DNA of 41,876 bases from Alphaproteobacteria bacterium (GTDB taxonomy: Bacteria > Pseudomonadota > Alphaproteobacteria > RF32 > CAG-239), in assembly GCA_017475935.1 (NCBI GenBank), contig JAFVEP010000049.1, positions 1 to 41,876 on the forward strand, given 5' to 3'. The position numbers and the translations under genes were made by a program. The notes under the pieces are model-generated. The model was not told the origin of the DNA, ran no database searches, and saw only the letters and a list, made by a program, of their open reading frames with translations. This document shows positions 6,549-16,247 of this stretch, piece after piece (within the stretch, counting starts at the first letter, position 1; every line of letters begins with the position of its first letter).

Positions 6549-7322
6549 TTATTTGATGTAAGGAAGGGCGTTGATCAGGTCTTCTTCCGTATTGATATCG
6601 GCCGGAGCTTCTTTGACCAATTTAATGTTATCCACCAGAAGCGCACGAACTTCCATGCCGTTTTCAAGCGCACGTAATTGTTCCAAAGCCTCGCGCTTTT
6701 CCAATACACCGGTCGGCAAAGAAACCATTTTTTGTAAAGAAGCCGCCTTGAAAACATAAATGCCGATGTGATAGTATAAATCTTGATTCGGACACTTTTC
6801 CGGATTGCGTGTGTACGGCGCGGTGGCGCGGGTAAAATACAAGCAGCGGGCTTCTTTTTCACCCTCTTTCAAACCCATGACAATCTTAACCACATTCGGG
6901 TTGTTTTTATCTTCTTCGGAGGTGATCAGCATACCGCAAGTGGCAATGTCGCATCCTGTTCTTTGCACCATTTCGATTAACGGCAGGGTGACCCGCGGAT
7001 CAACATTGATGTTATCGCCTTGAAAGTCAACAACAATATCGTACTTTGAACCATCCGGATCTAAAATTTTTAATGCCGCGGCAATGCGGTCTGTTCCGCT
7101 CGGCAGGTTCGGATCGGTCAAGATGGCTTTGGCGCCGAACTTTGCGCACTCATCAACAATTGCTTGATCGCCGGCGGCAATGGCTATGTCGGTATCAAGC
7201 GCCTGTTTGACGTTTTCATACACGCGCTGAACCATGGTTTTGCCGTTGATCACACGCAAAGGTTTGTTCGGTAGGCGTGTGGCGGCCAGTCGAACCGGCA
7301 TTAAAGTAATGACTCTGCTCAT
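6549..7322 (-). CDS. kdsB: 3-deoxy-manno-octulosonate cytidylyltransferase (CMP-KDO synthetase)
   Basis: KdsB activates KDO with CTP to CMP-KDO, the donor for the inner core of lipopolysaccharide, in the cytoplasm. The 257-residue length fits the family. Near the N-terminus RLAATRLPNKPL is the nucleotide-binding loop; VVDFQGDNINVDP holds metal- and nucleotide-binding residues, and HIGIYVFK is a further conserved block. AAGGAG precedes the ATG at 7322. The gene lies 12 bases after the HIT gene, in the series cpoB-tilS-HAD-HIT-kdsB. Its presence means the cell makes KDO-containing lipid A. Confidence 0.95.
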   Translation of the reverse strand: MSRVITLMPVRLAATRLPNKPLRVINGKTMVQRVYENVKQALDTDIAIAAGDQAIVDECAKFGAKAILTDPNLPSGTDRIAAALKILDPDGSKYDIVVDFQGDNINVDPRVTLPLIEMVQRTGCDIATCGMLITSEEDKNNPNVVKIVMGLKEGEKEARCLYFTRATAPYTRNPEKCPNQDLYYHIGIYVFKAASLQKMVSLPTGVLEKREALEQLRALENGMEVRALLVDNIKLVKEAPADINTEEDLINALPYIK

Positions 7323-7334
7323 TTTAAATTCTCC

Positions 7335-7769
7335 TTATCGGTTAATGTTATATTGAGGATCTTTCATTTCACGCATGAAAGCTTGGCGTATTTTTTCTTT
7401 TACTTGTTGTTTTTGTTCCGGATCATAAGGCTTGGCAGCATTATTCCATACCGTTGTCGGCCAGTCCGGATCGCCTTGCCGCCGGCAGACAATATGCACA
7501 TGGAGTTGCGGTGTCATGTTGCCGATCATGGCGACATTGTCCTGATCGCAAGGAAATTCATCGGTCATAACCTTTTCGGCCAGAGCGATTTCGCGCATCA
7601 GTTGGAGGCGTTCTTCCATGGTTAAATCAGTCATGTTTTTAGTGTTTTCTTTCATCGGCACCAAAAAAATCCACGGATAATATTGGTTATCCTCAAACAA
7701 AACTTTGCACAATTTTAAGTCAATGATGAAGTCTTTGGCTTTTAATCCCGATACAAGCTGAAAACTCAT
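7335..7769 (-). CDS. HIT (histidine triad) family nucleotide-binding protein
   Basis: This 144-residue protein of the histidine triad superfamily has the signature QLHVHIVCR near residue 95 and an upstream substrate-binding region ending in NVAMIGN. HIT enzymes hydrolyse or transfer nucleoside monophosphate groups. The motif here begins with Gln in place of the first histidine, as in the branch that contains Fhit and related bacterial proteins; the exact substrate cannot be read from sequence. The start codon abuts the stop of the HAD gene with no gap, and GGAGG lies inside the end of that gene, so translation is probably coupled. Confidence 0.85.
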   Translation of the reverse strand: MSFQLVSGLKAKDFIIDLKLCKVLFEDNQYYPWIFLVPMKENTKNMTDLTMEERLQLMREIALAEKVMTDEFPCDQDNVAMIGNMTPQLHVHIVCRRQGDPDWPTTVWNNAAKPYDPEQKQQVKEKIRQAFMREMKDPQYNINR

Positions 7770-8750
7770 TTATTTTCCTCCTACACTGCTGATTTGTATG
7801 ATTTGTTGTACATCGATTTTTTCCGCTTGGCAAATGTTTTCCAGCGAATTACCCTTGGCAATTTCATTTGCTATGATGCCCGTATCCATGCATAAAACAG
7901 CCTTGATGCCATAATTTAAGGCGCCTTTAATATCTGTGCGCACGGTGTCGCCGATCATGCATGTGCGCGTTTTGTTGATTTTTAGGCCGTCCGCTTGCAG
8001 CAGGCGAAAGGTATAGTCATAAATATTACGGTGCGGTTTGCCGAATTCCACAACCTCAATGCCGGCCTTGCGGAACATTTCGGCGATGGTTCCGTTGCGG
8101 ATGACAAACGCCGTCGGTGAACCTTCCAGCAAAGGATGACCTTCACGCGCCGTCAGATCAGGATTGGCATTGAGCAGCGGCTTTTTCAAATCTTCCGCCA
8201 GACGGACAAACTCTGCAAAAGGCTCTGCCGTTAAGGTATCCCACAGATAAATTTTTCCCTGTTTATCGGTGCGTGCCGGCAGATATTGATCAGCATATTG
8301 CGGGTAGCGGCGGATGTCTTTTTCATACATAAACGGGACACCGCAATAGATAAAATCAGCCTCTTCCATAGTTTCAACCTCTTCATAGGCGGTATCGGCA
8401 AAGGCTTTTTTATGCGGCAGACCGATAACATAATATTTGCGCGGGTTCGGGCAAGAGGTAAAGTGGATATTCTGCGCGTGCAAATGTTCTTTCAAAACAT
8501 CGCCCGAGGTGACAAAGTGTGTGTAATCACGATGTTGTTTCAGACCCTTGTTGTCATAGCTGAGAACCATATCGGGACATAAACGGGTGGTATTTGAAAT
8601 GACGGCAACCGTTTTGCCGGCGTTAACCAGTTCGGCCATGGTTTCGCGGCTGCGCGGATAAAATCCGTTGCCTTCCCAAAAAACACCATAGGCATCAAAT
8701 AAAAAAATATCAAATTCATCGGCGACGGACATTAAATCAGGATACATCAT
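7770..8750 (-). CDS. HAD superfamily subfamily IIA hydrolase
   Basis: This is a 326-residue HAD-IIA hydrolase related to NagD and phosphoglycolate phosphatases, of the alphaproteobacterial TIGR01459-like type. Motif I is FLFDAYGVFW near the N-terminus; AVISNTTR follows as motif II; a C2-type cap holds the middle; CMIGDTVRTDIKGA is motif III/IV and chelates magnesium. The ATG at 8750 overlaps the TGA of tilS as ATGA. A longer reading from 8783 would overlap tilS by 37 bases and adds only basic residues before the conserved start, so I rejected it. The physiological substrate is unknown; the family removes phosphate from small metabolites. It is co-transcribed with tilS and the HIT gene. Confidence 0.88.
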   Translation of the reverse strand: MMYPDLMSVADEFDIFLFDAYGVFWEGNGFYPRSRETMAELVNAGKTVAVISNTTRLCPDMVLSYDNKGLKQHRDYTHFVTSGDVLKEHLHAQNIHFTSCPNPRKYYVIGLPHKKAFADTAYEEVETMEEADFIYCGVPFMYEKDIRRYPQYADQYLPARTDKQGKIYLWDTLTAEPFAEFVRLAEDLKKPLLNANPDLTAREGHPLLEGSPTAFVIRNGTIAEMFRKAGIEVVEFGKPHRNIYDYTFRLLQADGLKINKTRTCMIGDTVRTDIKGALNYGIKAVLCMDTGIIANEIAKGNSLENICQAEKIDVQQIIQISSVGGK

Positions 8751-9811
8751 TTTTTGTTTTCCTCTTCTTTTAGGAGCAGCCATCTGAATTGGTGCGGGAG
8801 CTTTTTGTTTTGGTATTGCGGATTTTTTTCGCTATAGGCTTTCCATTTTTGCGCTGCATTGGCTATCTTGAGCTGATTTTCCGGTAAAATCCATACTTCA
8901 TTATTGAAGAGAACAATTTCTTTTTTGCCCAGTGTAGCACACTTAAACGGAAGTTTTTCTAGCAACTTGATAAGGTGCAAAACACGATCGGCGCGCGGAA
9001 TATACGCGCGTCGGCACAAGTGTGAAATAATACGGAATTTGATTTCTTTATGCCACGTGAGAAAATCGCTGTACTTAAAATGAAAAACATCAGATTGCGG
9101 CGATTTGACCTGTTGATTCAAAACAGTTTCGACGGCGGATTGAATGAAATCTTCAGCACACTGGAGGTTGTTGACAGCCGTGACGATTTTAGATGCGCTT
9201 ATGCCCGTTTCTTTGCTTAAGATCGGAAAAAAACGGCGTAAGCGGTTACGCAGAAATTTTGTCTCGTTGTTTGATTCGTCGTCTACCCAGCGGATATTTT
9301 TGCGGCGTAAATAAGTTTTTAAATCTTGCGGATTCGTATTTAAAAACGGGCGTAAAATCCGTACTCCGTCCCTTAGGCAAACAGGGCGCATGCTGCATAA
9401 GCCTTCCAAGCCGCTGCCGCGTTCTAAACGCATGAGAAAAGTTTCGGCTTGATCTTGTCGGTGGTGAGCCACCATTAAGGCTTGAATATGATGTTGTTTG
9501 CACCAGTTGATCATGAGACTGTATCGGGCCTTGCGCGCAGCCTCTTCCGTGCCGTTTTCCGGTTTCGGATCATCCCATGTTAAAATATGATGCTCAATAT
9601 GATTTTGTTTCATAAGCGTGTTGACATATTGCGCTTCGTCATCTGACGACGGACGCAATTTGTGATTGACGGTCAGAGCAATGATTTTGCGGCCGAAGAC
9701 GGTCAATTCTTCTTTTGCTTTCAATACCAGTGCCAAAGAATCAGCACCGCCGGAAACACCAACGGCGATTGTTTGATCTTTAATCCGATATTGATTTAAA
9801 AAACTTTCCAC
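8747..9811 (-). CDS. tilS: tRNA(Ile)-lysidine synthetase TilS
   Basis: TilS attaches lysine to C34 of the CAU-anticodon tRNA(Ile), using ATP, so that it reads AUA. The PP-loop VSGGADS is at residues 18-24. Further conserved blocks are LTVNHKLRPSSDDEA, the VAHHRQDQAETFLMRL segment and ILRPFL. The 354-residue length suits alphaproteobacterial forms, which have a short C-terminal part. The ATG at 9811 is next to the stop of cpoB, and the stop overlaps the HAD start, so it is the middle of a tightly packed operon. Confidence 0.93.
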   Translation of the reverse strand: MESFLNQYRIKDQTIAVGVSGGADSLALVLKAKEELTVFGRKIIALTVNHKLRPSSDDEAQYVNTLMKQNHIEHHILTWDDPKPENGTEEAARKARYSLMINWCKQHHIQALMVAHHRQDQAETFLMRLERGSGLEGLCSMRPVCLRDGVRILRPFLNTNPQDLKTYLRRKNIRWVDDESNNETKFLRNRLRRFFPILSKETGISASKIVTAVNNLQCAEDFIQSAVETVLNQQVKSPQSDVFHFKYSDFLTWHKEIKFRIISHLCRRAYIPRADRVLHLIKLLEKLPFKCATLGKKEIVLFNNEVWILPENQLKIANAAQKWKAYSEKNPQYQNKKLPHQFRWLLLKEEENKK

Positions 9812-10729
9812 TTATTTGCATCCGAGCTTTTTAGCCTCTGCCGCCGCTTTGTTTCTTAAATCAGAATTTGCTTGAGGAAATTCGGCATTGAAACTCGAAA
9901 ACACAATGCAGGCGTTTTTAGTTTCTTTTAAATTTTCCAGTGTGATGCCGAGACGATATAAACTATCTGCGGCCTTGTTGCCGTTGTGATAGTTTTGATA
10001 GCCGTTTTTAAAGGCGATTTTGGCTTTGTTTAAATTGTTTTGCTTGACGTAAACTTCTCCGAGCCAGTATTGAGCGTTGCCGGCTAAATTGTGCTGCGGG
10101 TGCTGTTTTAAAATATCTTCAAAAGCGAGTTCTGCTTCATCGTAAAGTCCGTTATTATAAGCTTGCATAGCCATGGCGTATGTGTCTTCGGCTGTGGTTG
10201 TTTTAATCGTCGGAATGCTCGCCGGCGCCGGCGGCTCGGCATTAAATGTTTGCGGCGAAGGACCATCAATCGGCGCTAAATCATCTCCGCGGATTTGGTC
10301 GCCGACAGCAGATTTTGCTCCGTTTTCAGCAACCGGTGCGTCATAAGTTTGTACGGGCATTGGTGCCGGTGCGCTCAAGTGAGACGGAACAGGTCTTCCC
10401 TCCAAAATTTTAAAGCGAATTTCCATATCGCGGTTGATTTTATCTAATTTTTCATCCAAACTTTTAACTTTATGATCAAGTTCATCCAAACGGCCGTTAA
10501 CCTGACGGACTGTCTCTTCCCAGTTGGTCAATTTCACCTGAACGTCGGAATTGGCGGCGGAAGCGGCTTTTTCATTGGTTTCTATGCCTCTGTACACCTG
10601 ACGCTGCAACACTTTGACATCTTCGCGCAAAGTGTTCAATTCCTGCTGCCAGTCAGCAGCTGCAGCCGGTGAAGCAAAGGCTGCGCAAAAAGTCATTAAA
10701 TAAAAGGTTTTGTATAAAGAAATTTTCAT
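9812..10729 (-). CDS. cpoB: Periplasmic cell division coordinator CpoB (YbgF)
   Basis: CpoB is a periplasmic partner of the Tol-Pal system that links outer-membrane constriction with peptidoglycan synthesis. A signal peptide with the cut near ASPAAAA-DW covers about residues 1-24. A coiled coil (about 30-110, heptad pattern LDELDHKVKSLDEKLDKI) is the trimerisation part. A low-complexity proline/alanine linker follows, then TPR repeats (about 185-300) starting EDTYAMAMQAYNNGLYDEAELAF. The gene has AGGAG before its ATG and is first in the minus-strand operon. The usual tol-pal genes are not adjacent in this window, which is unusual for the group. Confidence 0.9.
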   Translation of the reverse strand: MKISLYKTFYLMTFCAAFASPAAAADWQQELNTLREDVKVLQRQVYRGIETNEKAASAANSDVQVKLTNWEETVRQVNGRLDELDHKVKSLDEKLDKINRDMEIRFKILEGRPVPSHLSAPAPMPVQTYDAPVAENGAKSAVGDQIRGDDLAPIDGPSPQTFNAEPPAPASIPTIKTTTAEDTYAMAMQAYNNGLYDEAELAFEDILKQHPQHNLAGNAQYWLGEVYVKQNNLNKAKIAFKNGYQNYHNGNKAADSLYRLGITLENLKETKNACIVFSSFNAEFPQANSDLRNKAAAEAKKLGCK

Positions 10730-10775
10730 TTTCCACTCCTGTTTTCTACGTTTTTATGTTACAGATAATTTTGCC

Positions 10776-10808
10776 AATGTGCACAAATATTGCGATGTTT
10801 TGCACATT
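10776..10808. repeat. Spaced inverted repeat between cpoB and trpS
   Basis: AATGTGCA (10776-10783) and TGCACATT (10801-10808) form an 8-bp inverted repeat with 17 bases between. It lies in the 143-base divergent gap, so it could be an operator for either gene. No convincing promoter was identified beside it, apart from a TTGACT at 10826-10831 on the trpS side. Confidence 0.35.
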
Positions 10809-10872
10809 AATTTTTTCAATCGTCCTTGACTTAAAGATCCGGCTGTGTTAAGCGGATAAAAAAAAGGAGTGA

Positions 10873-11928
10873 ATGATGGTTGATGTTATTTTAACAGGGG
10901 ATCGTCCGACCGGAAAATTGCATTTGGGGCATTATGTCGGATCGTTAAAAAGAAGAGTTGAACTGCAAAACAGCGGTCAATATCAGAATATATTCATTAT
11001 GATTGCCGATGCACAGGCGCTGACGGATAATGCCGATGATATTCATAAAGTGCGGTCCAATATTGCGGAAGTGGCCTTGGATTATTTGTCTTGCGGTTTG
11101 GATCCTTGTAAAGCAACAATTTTCATTCAATCGCAGATTCCGGAGCTGTGCGAACTGTCATTTTATTACATGAATTTGGTTACGGTATCAAGACTGCAAC
11201 GTAATCCGACAGTTAAAAATGAAATTCATCTGCGCAATTTTCAGCAAAGTATTCCGGTGGGCTTCTTTACTTATCCGATTAGTCAGGCCGCTGATATTAC
11301 CGCGTTTAAGGCCAATATTGTTCCGGTGGGCGAAGATCAGCTGCCGATGATTGAACAAACCAGAGAAATCGTTAGATCATTCAATACGCTTTATCGGAAA
11401 GTTTTGGTTGAGCCGAAAGCTGTTCTGCCGGAAAATTCAACTTGTTCAAGACTTCCGGGGCTGGACGGCGCGGCTAAAATGAGCAAATCTTTAGGTAACT
11501 GCATCTATCTTTCGGATTCGTCTGATGAAATAAAACGTAAAATTCAAAGTATGTTTACCGATCCGACACATCTGCGTGTGCAAGATCCGGGACATACCGA
11601 AAATAATCCGGTGTTTATTTATCTGGATGCGTTTTGCCGTGATGAACATTTTGCCGCATTTTTGCCGGCTTACCAAAATTTAGATGAGCTTAAAGAACAT
11701 TATCGGCGCGGCGGTTTGGGCGATATGGTTGTCAAACGTTTCTTAAATGAAATTTTGCAAAATGAATTAAAGCCGATTCGTGAAAAAAGAGAACTTCTTT
11801 CGACCGATTTAAACGCTGTTTTCGATATGCTGAAAGACGGTAGTCAAAAGGCGCGTACGGTGGCGGCCGCGACGCTCGATGAGGTGAAATCGGCTATGGG
11901 TATTAACTATTATAAAAACGGTTTTTAG
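10873..11928 (+). CDS. trpS: Tryptophanyl-tRNA synthetase
   Basis: TrpS charges tRNA(Trp) with tryptophan. It is a class I synthetase: [17 protein letters not shown] at the N-terminus contains the HIGH-type signature, and KMSKS is at residues 202-206. The length is 351 residues. AAAGGAG lies just ahead of two adjacent start codons (10873 and 10876); the first is used here. The gene stands alone, divergent from cpoB. The RND efflux operon begins 77 bases after its stop with no terminator seen between, so partial read-through is possible. Confidence 0.95.
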   Translation: MMVDVILTGDRPTGKLHLGHYVGSLKRRVELQNSGQYQNIFIMIADAQALTDNADDIHKVRSNIAEVALDYLSCGLDPCKATIFIQSQIPELCELSFYYMNLVTVSRLQRNPTVKNEIHLRNFQQSIPVGFFTYPISQAADITAFKANIVPVGEDQLPMIEQTREIVRSFNTLYRKVLVEPKAVLPENSTCSRLPGLDGAAKMSKSLGNCIYLSDSSDEIKRKIQSMFTDPTHLRVQDPGHTENNPVFIYLDAFCRDEHFAAFLPAYQNLDELKEHYRRGGLGDMVVKRFLNEILQNELKPIREKRELLSTDLNAVFDMLKDGSQKARTVAAATLDEVKSAMGINYYKNGF

Positions 11929-11966
11929 TGAAAATTTAAGCCTTCCGTGTTGAAAACAGCTCCCCG

Positions 11967-11996
11967 CTGATTATTTAGATTCTCGGTAATCAGGAG
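11967..11996 (+). promoter_or_regulatory. Inverted repeat overlapping the ribosome binding site of the efflux operon
   Basis: CTGATTA (11967-11973) and TAATCAG (11987-11993) are a perfect 7-bp inverted repeat with a 13-base loop. The right arm overlaps the AGGAG (11992-11996) of the adaptor gene. It could fold in mRNA and mask the ribosome binding site, or be a protein-binding site. Confidence 0.4.
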
Positions 11997-12005
11997 AAAA
12001 AAATC

Positions 12006-13121
12006 ATGCGGGTTTTGGGAAAGATAAATCGCAAAAAAGTTTTATTTGTCTTGGCGGCGGTGCTCATTTTGGGCAGCGGGTTTATGTGGTTGCGCAAACC
12101 GAAAATGTCAGAAATCGGCGAAAAAACGCCGGTTTTTCGCGCGGTTGCCGTTCATCCGGAAACGGCGGTCATCACGCACAGTTATATCGGGCAGGTCGAG
12201 GCGATTAATGATACGGAGATTGTGCCTTTTATCAGCGGGTATATTGTTGATATTAAAGCAAGCGGCGGACAAAACGTTCGGCGCGGAGATGTTTTAGCCG
12301 TTCTCAAACAAGAACAGTATGCGGCGCAAGTTGCCGCAGCCACGGCCAAAATCTATGCGGCAAAAGCGGATTATGTGAATGCTGAAATTAAATATAAAAG
12401 ATTGAAAAAAGCCGGATTGAAAGCTGTATCGGCAACGCAAATAGATGATGCCAAAGCTGCTTTTTTGGTAGCTAAAGCTCAGTTGCAGCAGGCTCGTGCC
12501 GAATTTTTAGATGCGCAGACGAATTTGAACTATACCTATTTAACCGCACCGTTTTCAGGCGTTATCGGCCATATATCGGCTTCGATCGGTGATTATGTTT
12601 CTCCGTCGGCGAAAGCTTTGACGCGCTTGGTGCAATTTGATCCGATTCGCGTGGTTTTTTCCATTACCGATAAAGAGTTTTTGCAAGGCGTTTTGCACGA
12701 CGAAAAAAATCAAATTCATCTGCAATCCGCTGACGGCAAAATTTTGGCGCAGACCGGTGAAATTAAATACACGGCCAATGCGGTGGATCCGCAGACGGAT
12801 TCGCTGGCGGTGTATGCCGAGTTTGCCAATAAAGAGCAACAATTGGTTCCGAATGCCTATGTTAATGTTTTGATTGACAGAACATATAATGATGCGGTTC
12901 TGATCGAAAAAAATTTGCTGCAAATGAAGGAAGACGGAAATTATGTTTACACGGCGCTTGACGGTATTTTGACATTGCATAAATTGGAAGTGATCGGGGA
13001 TTATGCGCAGAAGACCGCCGCCGTCAATAATTTTAAAGCCGGAGAAGTTTTGATCCTTGATGATGTTGATGAAAGATATGTCGGCCACAAAATCAATATC
13101 GAACAACAAAATCAGGAGTGA
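12006..13121 (+). CDS. RND efflux system periplasmic adaptor (membrane fusion protein)
   Basis: This is an AcrA/MexA-type adaptor that bridges the inner-membrane pump and the outer-membrane channel. Its 371 residues start with a signal-anchor helix (about 11-29) lacking a lipobox. The lipoyl half-motifs flank a coiled-coil hairpin: IVDIKASGGQNVRRGDVLAVL and then, after about 80 helical residues, TYLTAPFSGVIGHISASIGDYV. A beta-barrel domain follows. The pump gene begins 3 bases after its stop. AGGAG precedes the ATG. No regulator gene (TetR or MarR type) is adjacent, so control is not visible beyond the inverted repeat over the ribosome binding site. Confidence 0.92.
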   Translation: MRVLGKINRKKVLFVLAAVLILGSGFMWLRKPKMSEIGEKTPVFRAVAVHPETAVITHSYIGQVEAINDTEIVPFISGYIVDIKASGGQNVRRGDVLAVLKQEQYAAQVAAATAKIYAAKADYVNAEIKYKRLKKAGLKAVSATQIDDAKAAFLVAKAQLQQARAEFLDAQTNLNYTYLTAPFSGVIGHISASIGDYVSPSAKALTRLVQFDPIRVVFSITDKEFLQGVLHDEKNQIHLQSADGKILAQTGEIKYTANAVDPQTDSLAVYAEFANKEQQLVPNAYVNVLIDRTYNDAVLIEKNLLQMKEDGNYVYTALDGILTLHKLEVIGDYAQKTAAVNNFKAGEVLILDDVDERYVGHKINIEQQNQE

Positions 13122-13124
13122 AAA

Positions 13125-16100
13125 ATGTTTTCGGAATTTTTCATTAATCGCCCGCGTTTTGCCATTGTGATTGCCATTGTCATGATGTTGATCGGTGCTC
13201 TGGCTGTTGCCGTGCTGCCGGTGGCACAATATCCGGAAATTACCCCGCCGCAGATTGTTGTTTCAACCACCTATCCGGGTGCGAATGCCGGCGTTTTGGT
13301 TGATACGGTGGCTGTTCCGGTTGAAAATGAAATTAACGGTGTGGAAAATATGCTCTACATGTCTTCTTCGTCTGATGATAACGGATCTTATAAACTGACA
13401 ATTACATTTGAGGTCGGTACAGATGCCGATATTGCGCAAGTTAAAGTGCAAAACAGGCTTCAACAGGTTAATTCGGAACTGCCGGAAGAAGTTGTTCAGT
13501 ATGGTATGGATGTTAAAACACAAAATAACAACATGCTGGGTATGTTGGTGCTGCAATCGCCGAATCATACATATGATGAGCTTTATTTAAGTAATTACGC
13601 TTACACATATTTGAAAAACGAATTAGCGCGTGTCAAAGGTGTCGGCGATGTCCAGATATTCGGCCCGCAGTACAGTATGCGTATTTGGCTTGATCCGAAT
13701 AAACTGAATTCTTTGGGACTAAACAGTACGGACGTGATCAATGCCGTTAAGTCGCAAAATGTTCAGGCATCGGTCGGCAGTATCGGTTCGGCGCCGAGTG
13801 CGGATGATAATAAACTCGTGTTATCGCTTACGGCAAAGGGCTTGCTCAGTAGTGTGGAAGATTTTGAAAATATCGTCATTGCCACATCGGACAACGGTGC
13901 GGCGGTTTTCTTAAAAGATGTCGCGCAAATAGATTTAGGTGCGGATACGTACAATATTAAATCGGCCTATAACAGCTCGCCGGCACTGATTATGGCGCTT
14001 AACCAAACGCCGAATTCCAACTCTTTGCAGATTATGAACAACATCAAAAAAAAGATGGCGGTTTTGGCTGAAAAGCTTCCGCCGGATATGAGCTTTGATG
14101 TGATTTATGACTCAACGGATTATGTTCGTGCTTCGATTCAAAGTATTATCGATACGTTGATTATCACATTTATTTTGGTGATTTTGGTAACCTATGTTTT
14201 TTTGCAGAAAATCAAAACGACACTGATTCCGTTGCTGACGATTCCCGTTTCGTTGATTGCAACTTTTGCCGTGATTTATGTGCTTGGTTTTAATATTAAT
14301 ATTCTGACATTGTTTGCGATGATTTTGGCGATCGGGCTGGTGGTTGATGATGCCATTATTGTTGTTGAACGCGTGCAGTATTTGATGGTTAATGATGGGA
14401 AAGATTCGCACACAGCATCCGTTTTGGCGATGAAAGAAATCAGCAGTGCGATTGTGGCGACGACTTTCGTTCTTTTGGCGATTTTTATTCCGGTCGGATT
14501 GATGGCCGGTATTACGGGGAAAATTTATCAGCAATTTGCCGTGACCATTGCGACGGCCGTCTTGTTTTCTTCCGTTAATGCGCTCACCTTAAGTCCGGCC
14601 TTGTGTTCTATTTTTTTGCGCGATTTTAAAAACCAGCAGGCCGGCGGTTTTTTTCAAAAATTTGATGCCGCTTTGGATTACAGTAAACGATATTTTGTAA
14701 AGGCGGTGGGCTTTTTTGCCCGATATTTGAAATGGACGGTGGCAGTTCTTCTTGGGGTGATAGCTTTGACGGTTTTCGGGTTTAAAATGACGCCGACTTC
14801 TTTTTTGCCGGAAGAAGATCAGGGAATTGTCTTTGCCGATATTCAATTAAAAGAAACATCGAGTATTAATCAAACGGTGAATATTTTGCAGCAGATGAAT
14901 GAAAAAATATTAAAAATGGAAGGCGTCAGATATTTTATTTCGGTTGCCGGATACAGCATGCTCGGCGGCGGTGGAGAAAATGTGGCGCTCGGGGTGATCG
15001 GCTTGGCACCGTGGAGTGAACGGAAAAACAAAGAGCTGTCGGCCGAAGCCATTGTGACACACTTGACGGAAAAACTGTCGGGTAACAAACAAGCCGCAAT
15101 CAATTTTTTTGCGCCGCCGTCCATTCCCGGTGTGGGGCAAAGCAACGGTATTTCTTTGCAATTTTTAACATCGGACAGCCGTGTTTCGCCGACACTTTTT
15201 GCCGAACAGCTCAGTGCTTTTTTAACCAAAGTGAACGAACGGCCTGAATTTAATTATGCTTTTTCGACATTTAAGGCAAAAACGCCGCATATTTATTTGG
15301 ATGTTGATCGAAAAAAATTGGAATACTATCATGTTTCGGTTGCTGATTTGTTTGCGGTTTTACAGAATAATCTCGGTTCGAGATACATTAACAATATTAC
15401 CTTAAGCGGCCAAGTGAATAAAGTTATTCTGCAGGCGGATTATGCTTATCGCCGCGATGTTCGTGATGTGGGTAATCTCTATGTTAAAAATAGGGAAGGA
15501 AAATTTATTCGCATTAATAATTTTGCGACCGTGCAAACTCGGCTGCAACCGAAAATTATTTATCGTTTTAATCAAGATACCACAGCGTCCGTGACGGCGA
15601 TGTCGAAGGAAAATGTCAGCAGCGGAACGGCATTGGATATACTTGAAAAAATAGAAAAAACCATGCCGAATAACTATAATATTGCGTGGACGGGATTAAG
15701 TTTGCAGGAGGTGGAAACGCGCGGATTGGCCGTGATTTTGATTACTTTAGCCGTTATCTTTTGTTACCTGTTTTTGGTGGCACTGTATGAAAGTTGGCTT
15801 TTGGCGCTGGCGGTTATTTTTTCGACCGTGTTTGCCATATTGGGTGCGCTGTTCGGACTGTTTGTGATGGGACAATCATTAAGTATTTATGCACAGCTCG
15901 GATTGGTTATGTTGATTGGATTGGCGGCCAAAAATGCGATTTTGATCGTGGAATTTACCAAAATGTACCGCGAGCAAGGACTGTCGATTGTTGAAGCCGC
16001 ATGCAAGGGTGCCGAAGAACGATATCGTGCGGTTTTGATGACGGCATTTACTTTTATTTTAGGTGTGTTTCCGATGATTGTGGCAACCGGTGCCGGTGCG

Positions 16101-16247
16101 AGTTCACAAATAGCCATCGGCTCGGCAGTGTTTTTCGGCATGATTTTTGCGACACTGATCGGTATTGTTTTTATTGCGCCTTTGTTTGCTTTTTTTGAGA
16201 CATTAAAAGAATATTTTGCGCGGCGAAAGGAGAAAAATAATGCCTAA
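13125..16247 (+). CDS. RND efflux pump, HAE1 family inner-membrane transporter
   Basis: This is an AcrB-like proton-driven multidrug exporter of 1040 residues, the family's usual length, with 12 membrane helices in two homologous halves and two large periplasmic loops. The N-terminus [11 protein letters not shown] and the block [12 protein letters not shown] are typical of HAE1. In TM4, [12 protein letters not shown] carries the proton-relay pair D408/D409, matching D407/D408 of AcrB. In TM10, [13 protein letters not shown] supplies the relay lysine. Substrates cannot be read from sequence; drugs, bile salts and detergents are typical for the family. The stop codon overlaps the start of the outer-membrane channel gene by 8 bases. 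Confidence 0.95.
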   Translation: MFSEFFINRPRFAIVIAIVMMLIGALAVAVLPVAQYPEITPPQIVVSTTYPGANAGVLVDTVAVPVENEINGVENMLYMSSSSDDNGSYKLTITFEVGTDADIAQVKVQNRLQQVNSELPEEVVQYGMDVKTQNNNMLGMLVLQSPNHTYDELYLSNYAYTYLKNELARVKGVGDVQIFGPQYSMRIWLDPNKLNSLGLNSTDVINAVKSQNVQASVGSIGSAPSADDNKLVLSLTAKGLLSSVEDFENIVIATSDNGAAVFLKDVAQIDLGADTYNIKSAYNSSPALIMALNQTPNSNSLQIMNNIKKKMAVLAEKLPPDMSFDVIYDSTDYVRASIQSIIDTLIITFILVILVTYVFLQKIKTTLIPLLTIPVSLIATFAVIYVLGFNINILTLFAMILAIGLVVDDAIIVVERVQYLMVNDGKDSHTASVLAMKEISSAIVATTFVLLAIFIPVGLMAGITGKIYQQFAVTIATAVLFSSVNALTLSPALCSIFLRDFKNQQAGGFFQKFDAALDYSKRYFVKAVGFFARYLKWTVAVLLGVIALTVFGFKMTPTSFLPEEDQGIVFADIQLKETSSINQTVNILQQMNEKILKMEGVRYFISVAGYSMLGGGGENVALGVIGLAPWSERKNKELSAEAIVTHLTEKLSGNKQAAINFFAPPSIPGVGQSNGISLQFLTSDSRVSPTLFAEQLSAFLTKVNERPEFNYAFSTFKAKTPHIYLDVDRKKLEYYHVSVADLFAVLQNNLGSRYINNITLSGQVNKVILQADYAYRRDVRDVGNLYVKNREGKFIRINNFATVQTRLQPKIIYRFNQDTTASVTAMSKENVSSGTALDILEKIEKTMPNNYNIAWTGLSLQEVETRGLAVILITLAVIFCYLFLVALYESWLLALAVIFSTVFAILGALFGLFVMGQSLSIYAQLGLVMLIGLAAKNAILIVEFTKMYREQGLSIVEAACKGAEERYRAVLMTAFTFILGVFPMIVATGAGASSQIAIGSAVFFGMIFATLIGIVFIAPLFAFFETLKEYFARRKEKNNA

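Noticed and set aside
9246-9503. Open frame inside tilS on the same strand
   Set aside because: It is a shadow of the tilS coding sequence, with no ribosome binding site or protein-like composition. Many other open frames in the window were dropped for the same reason.
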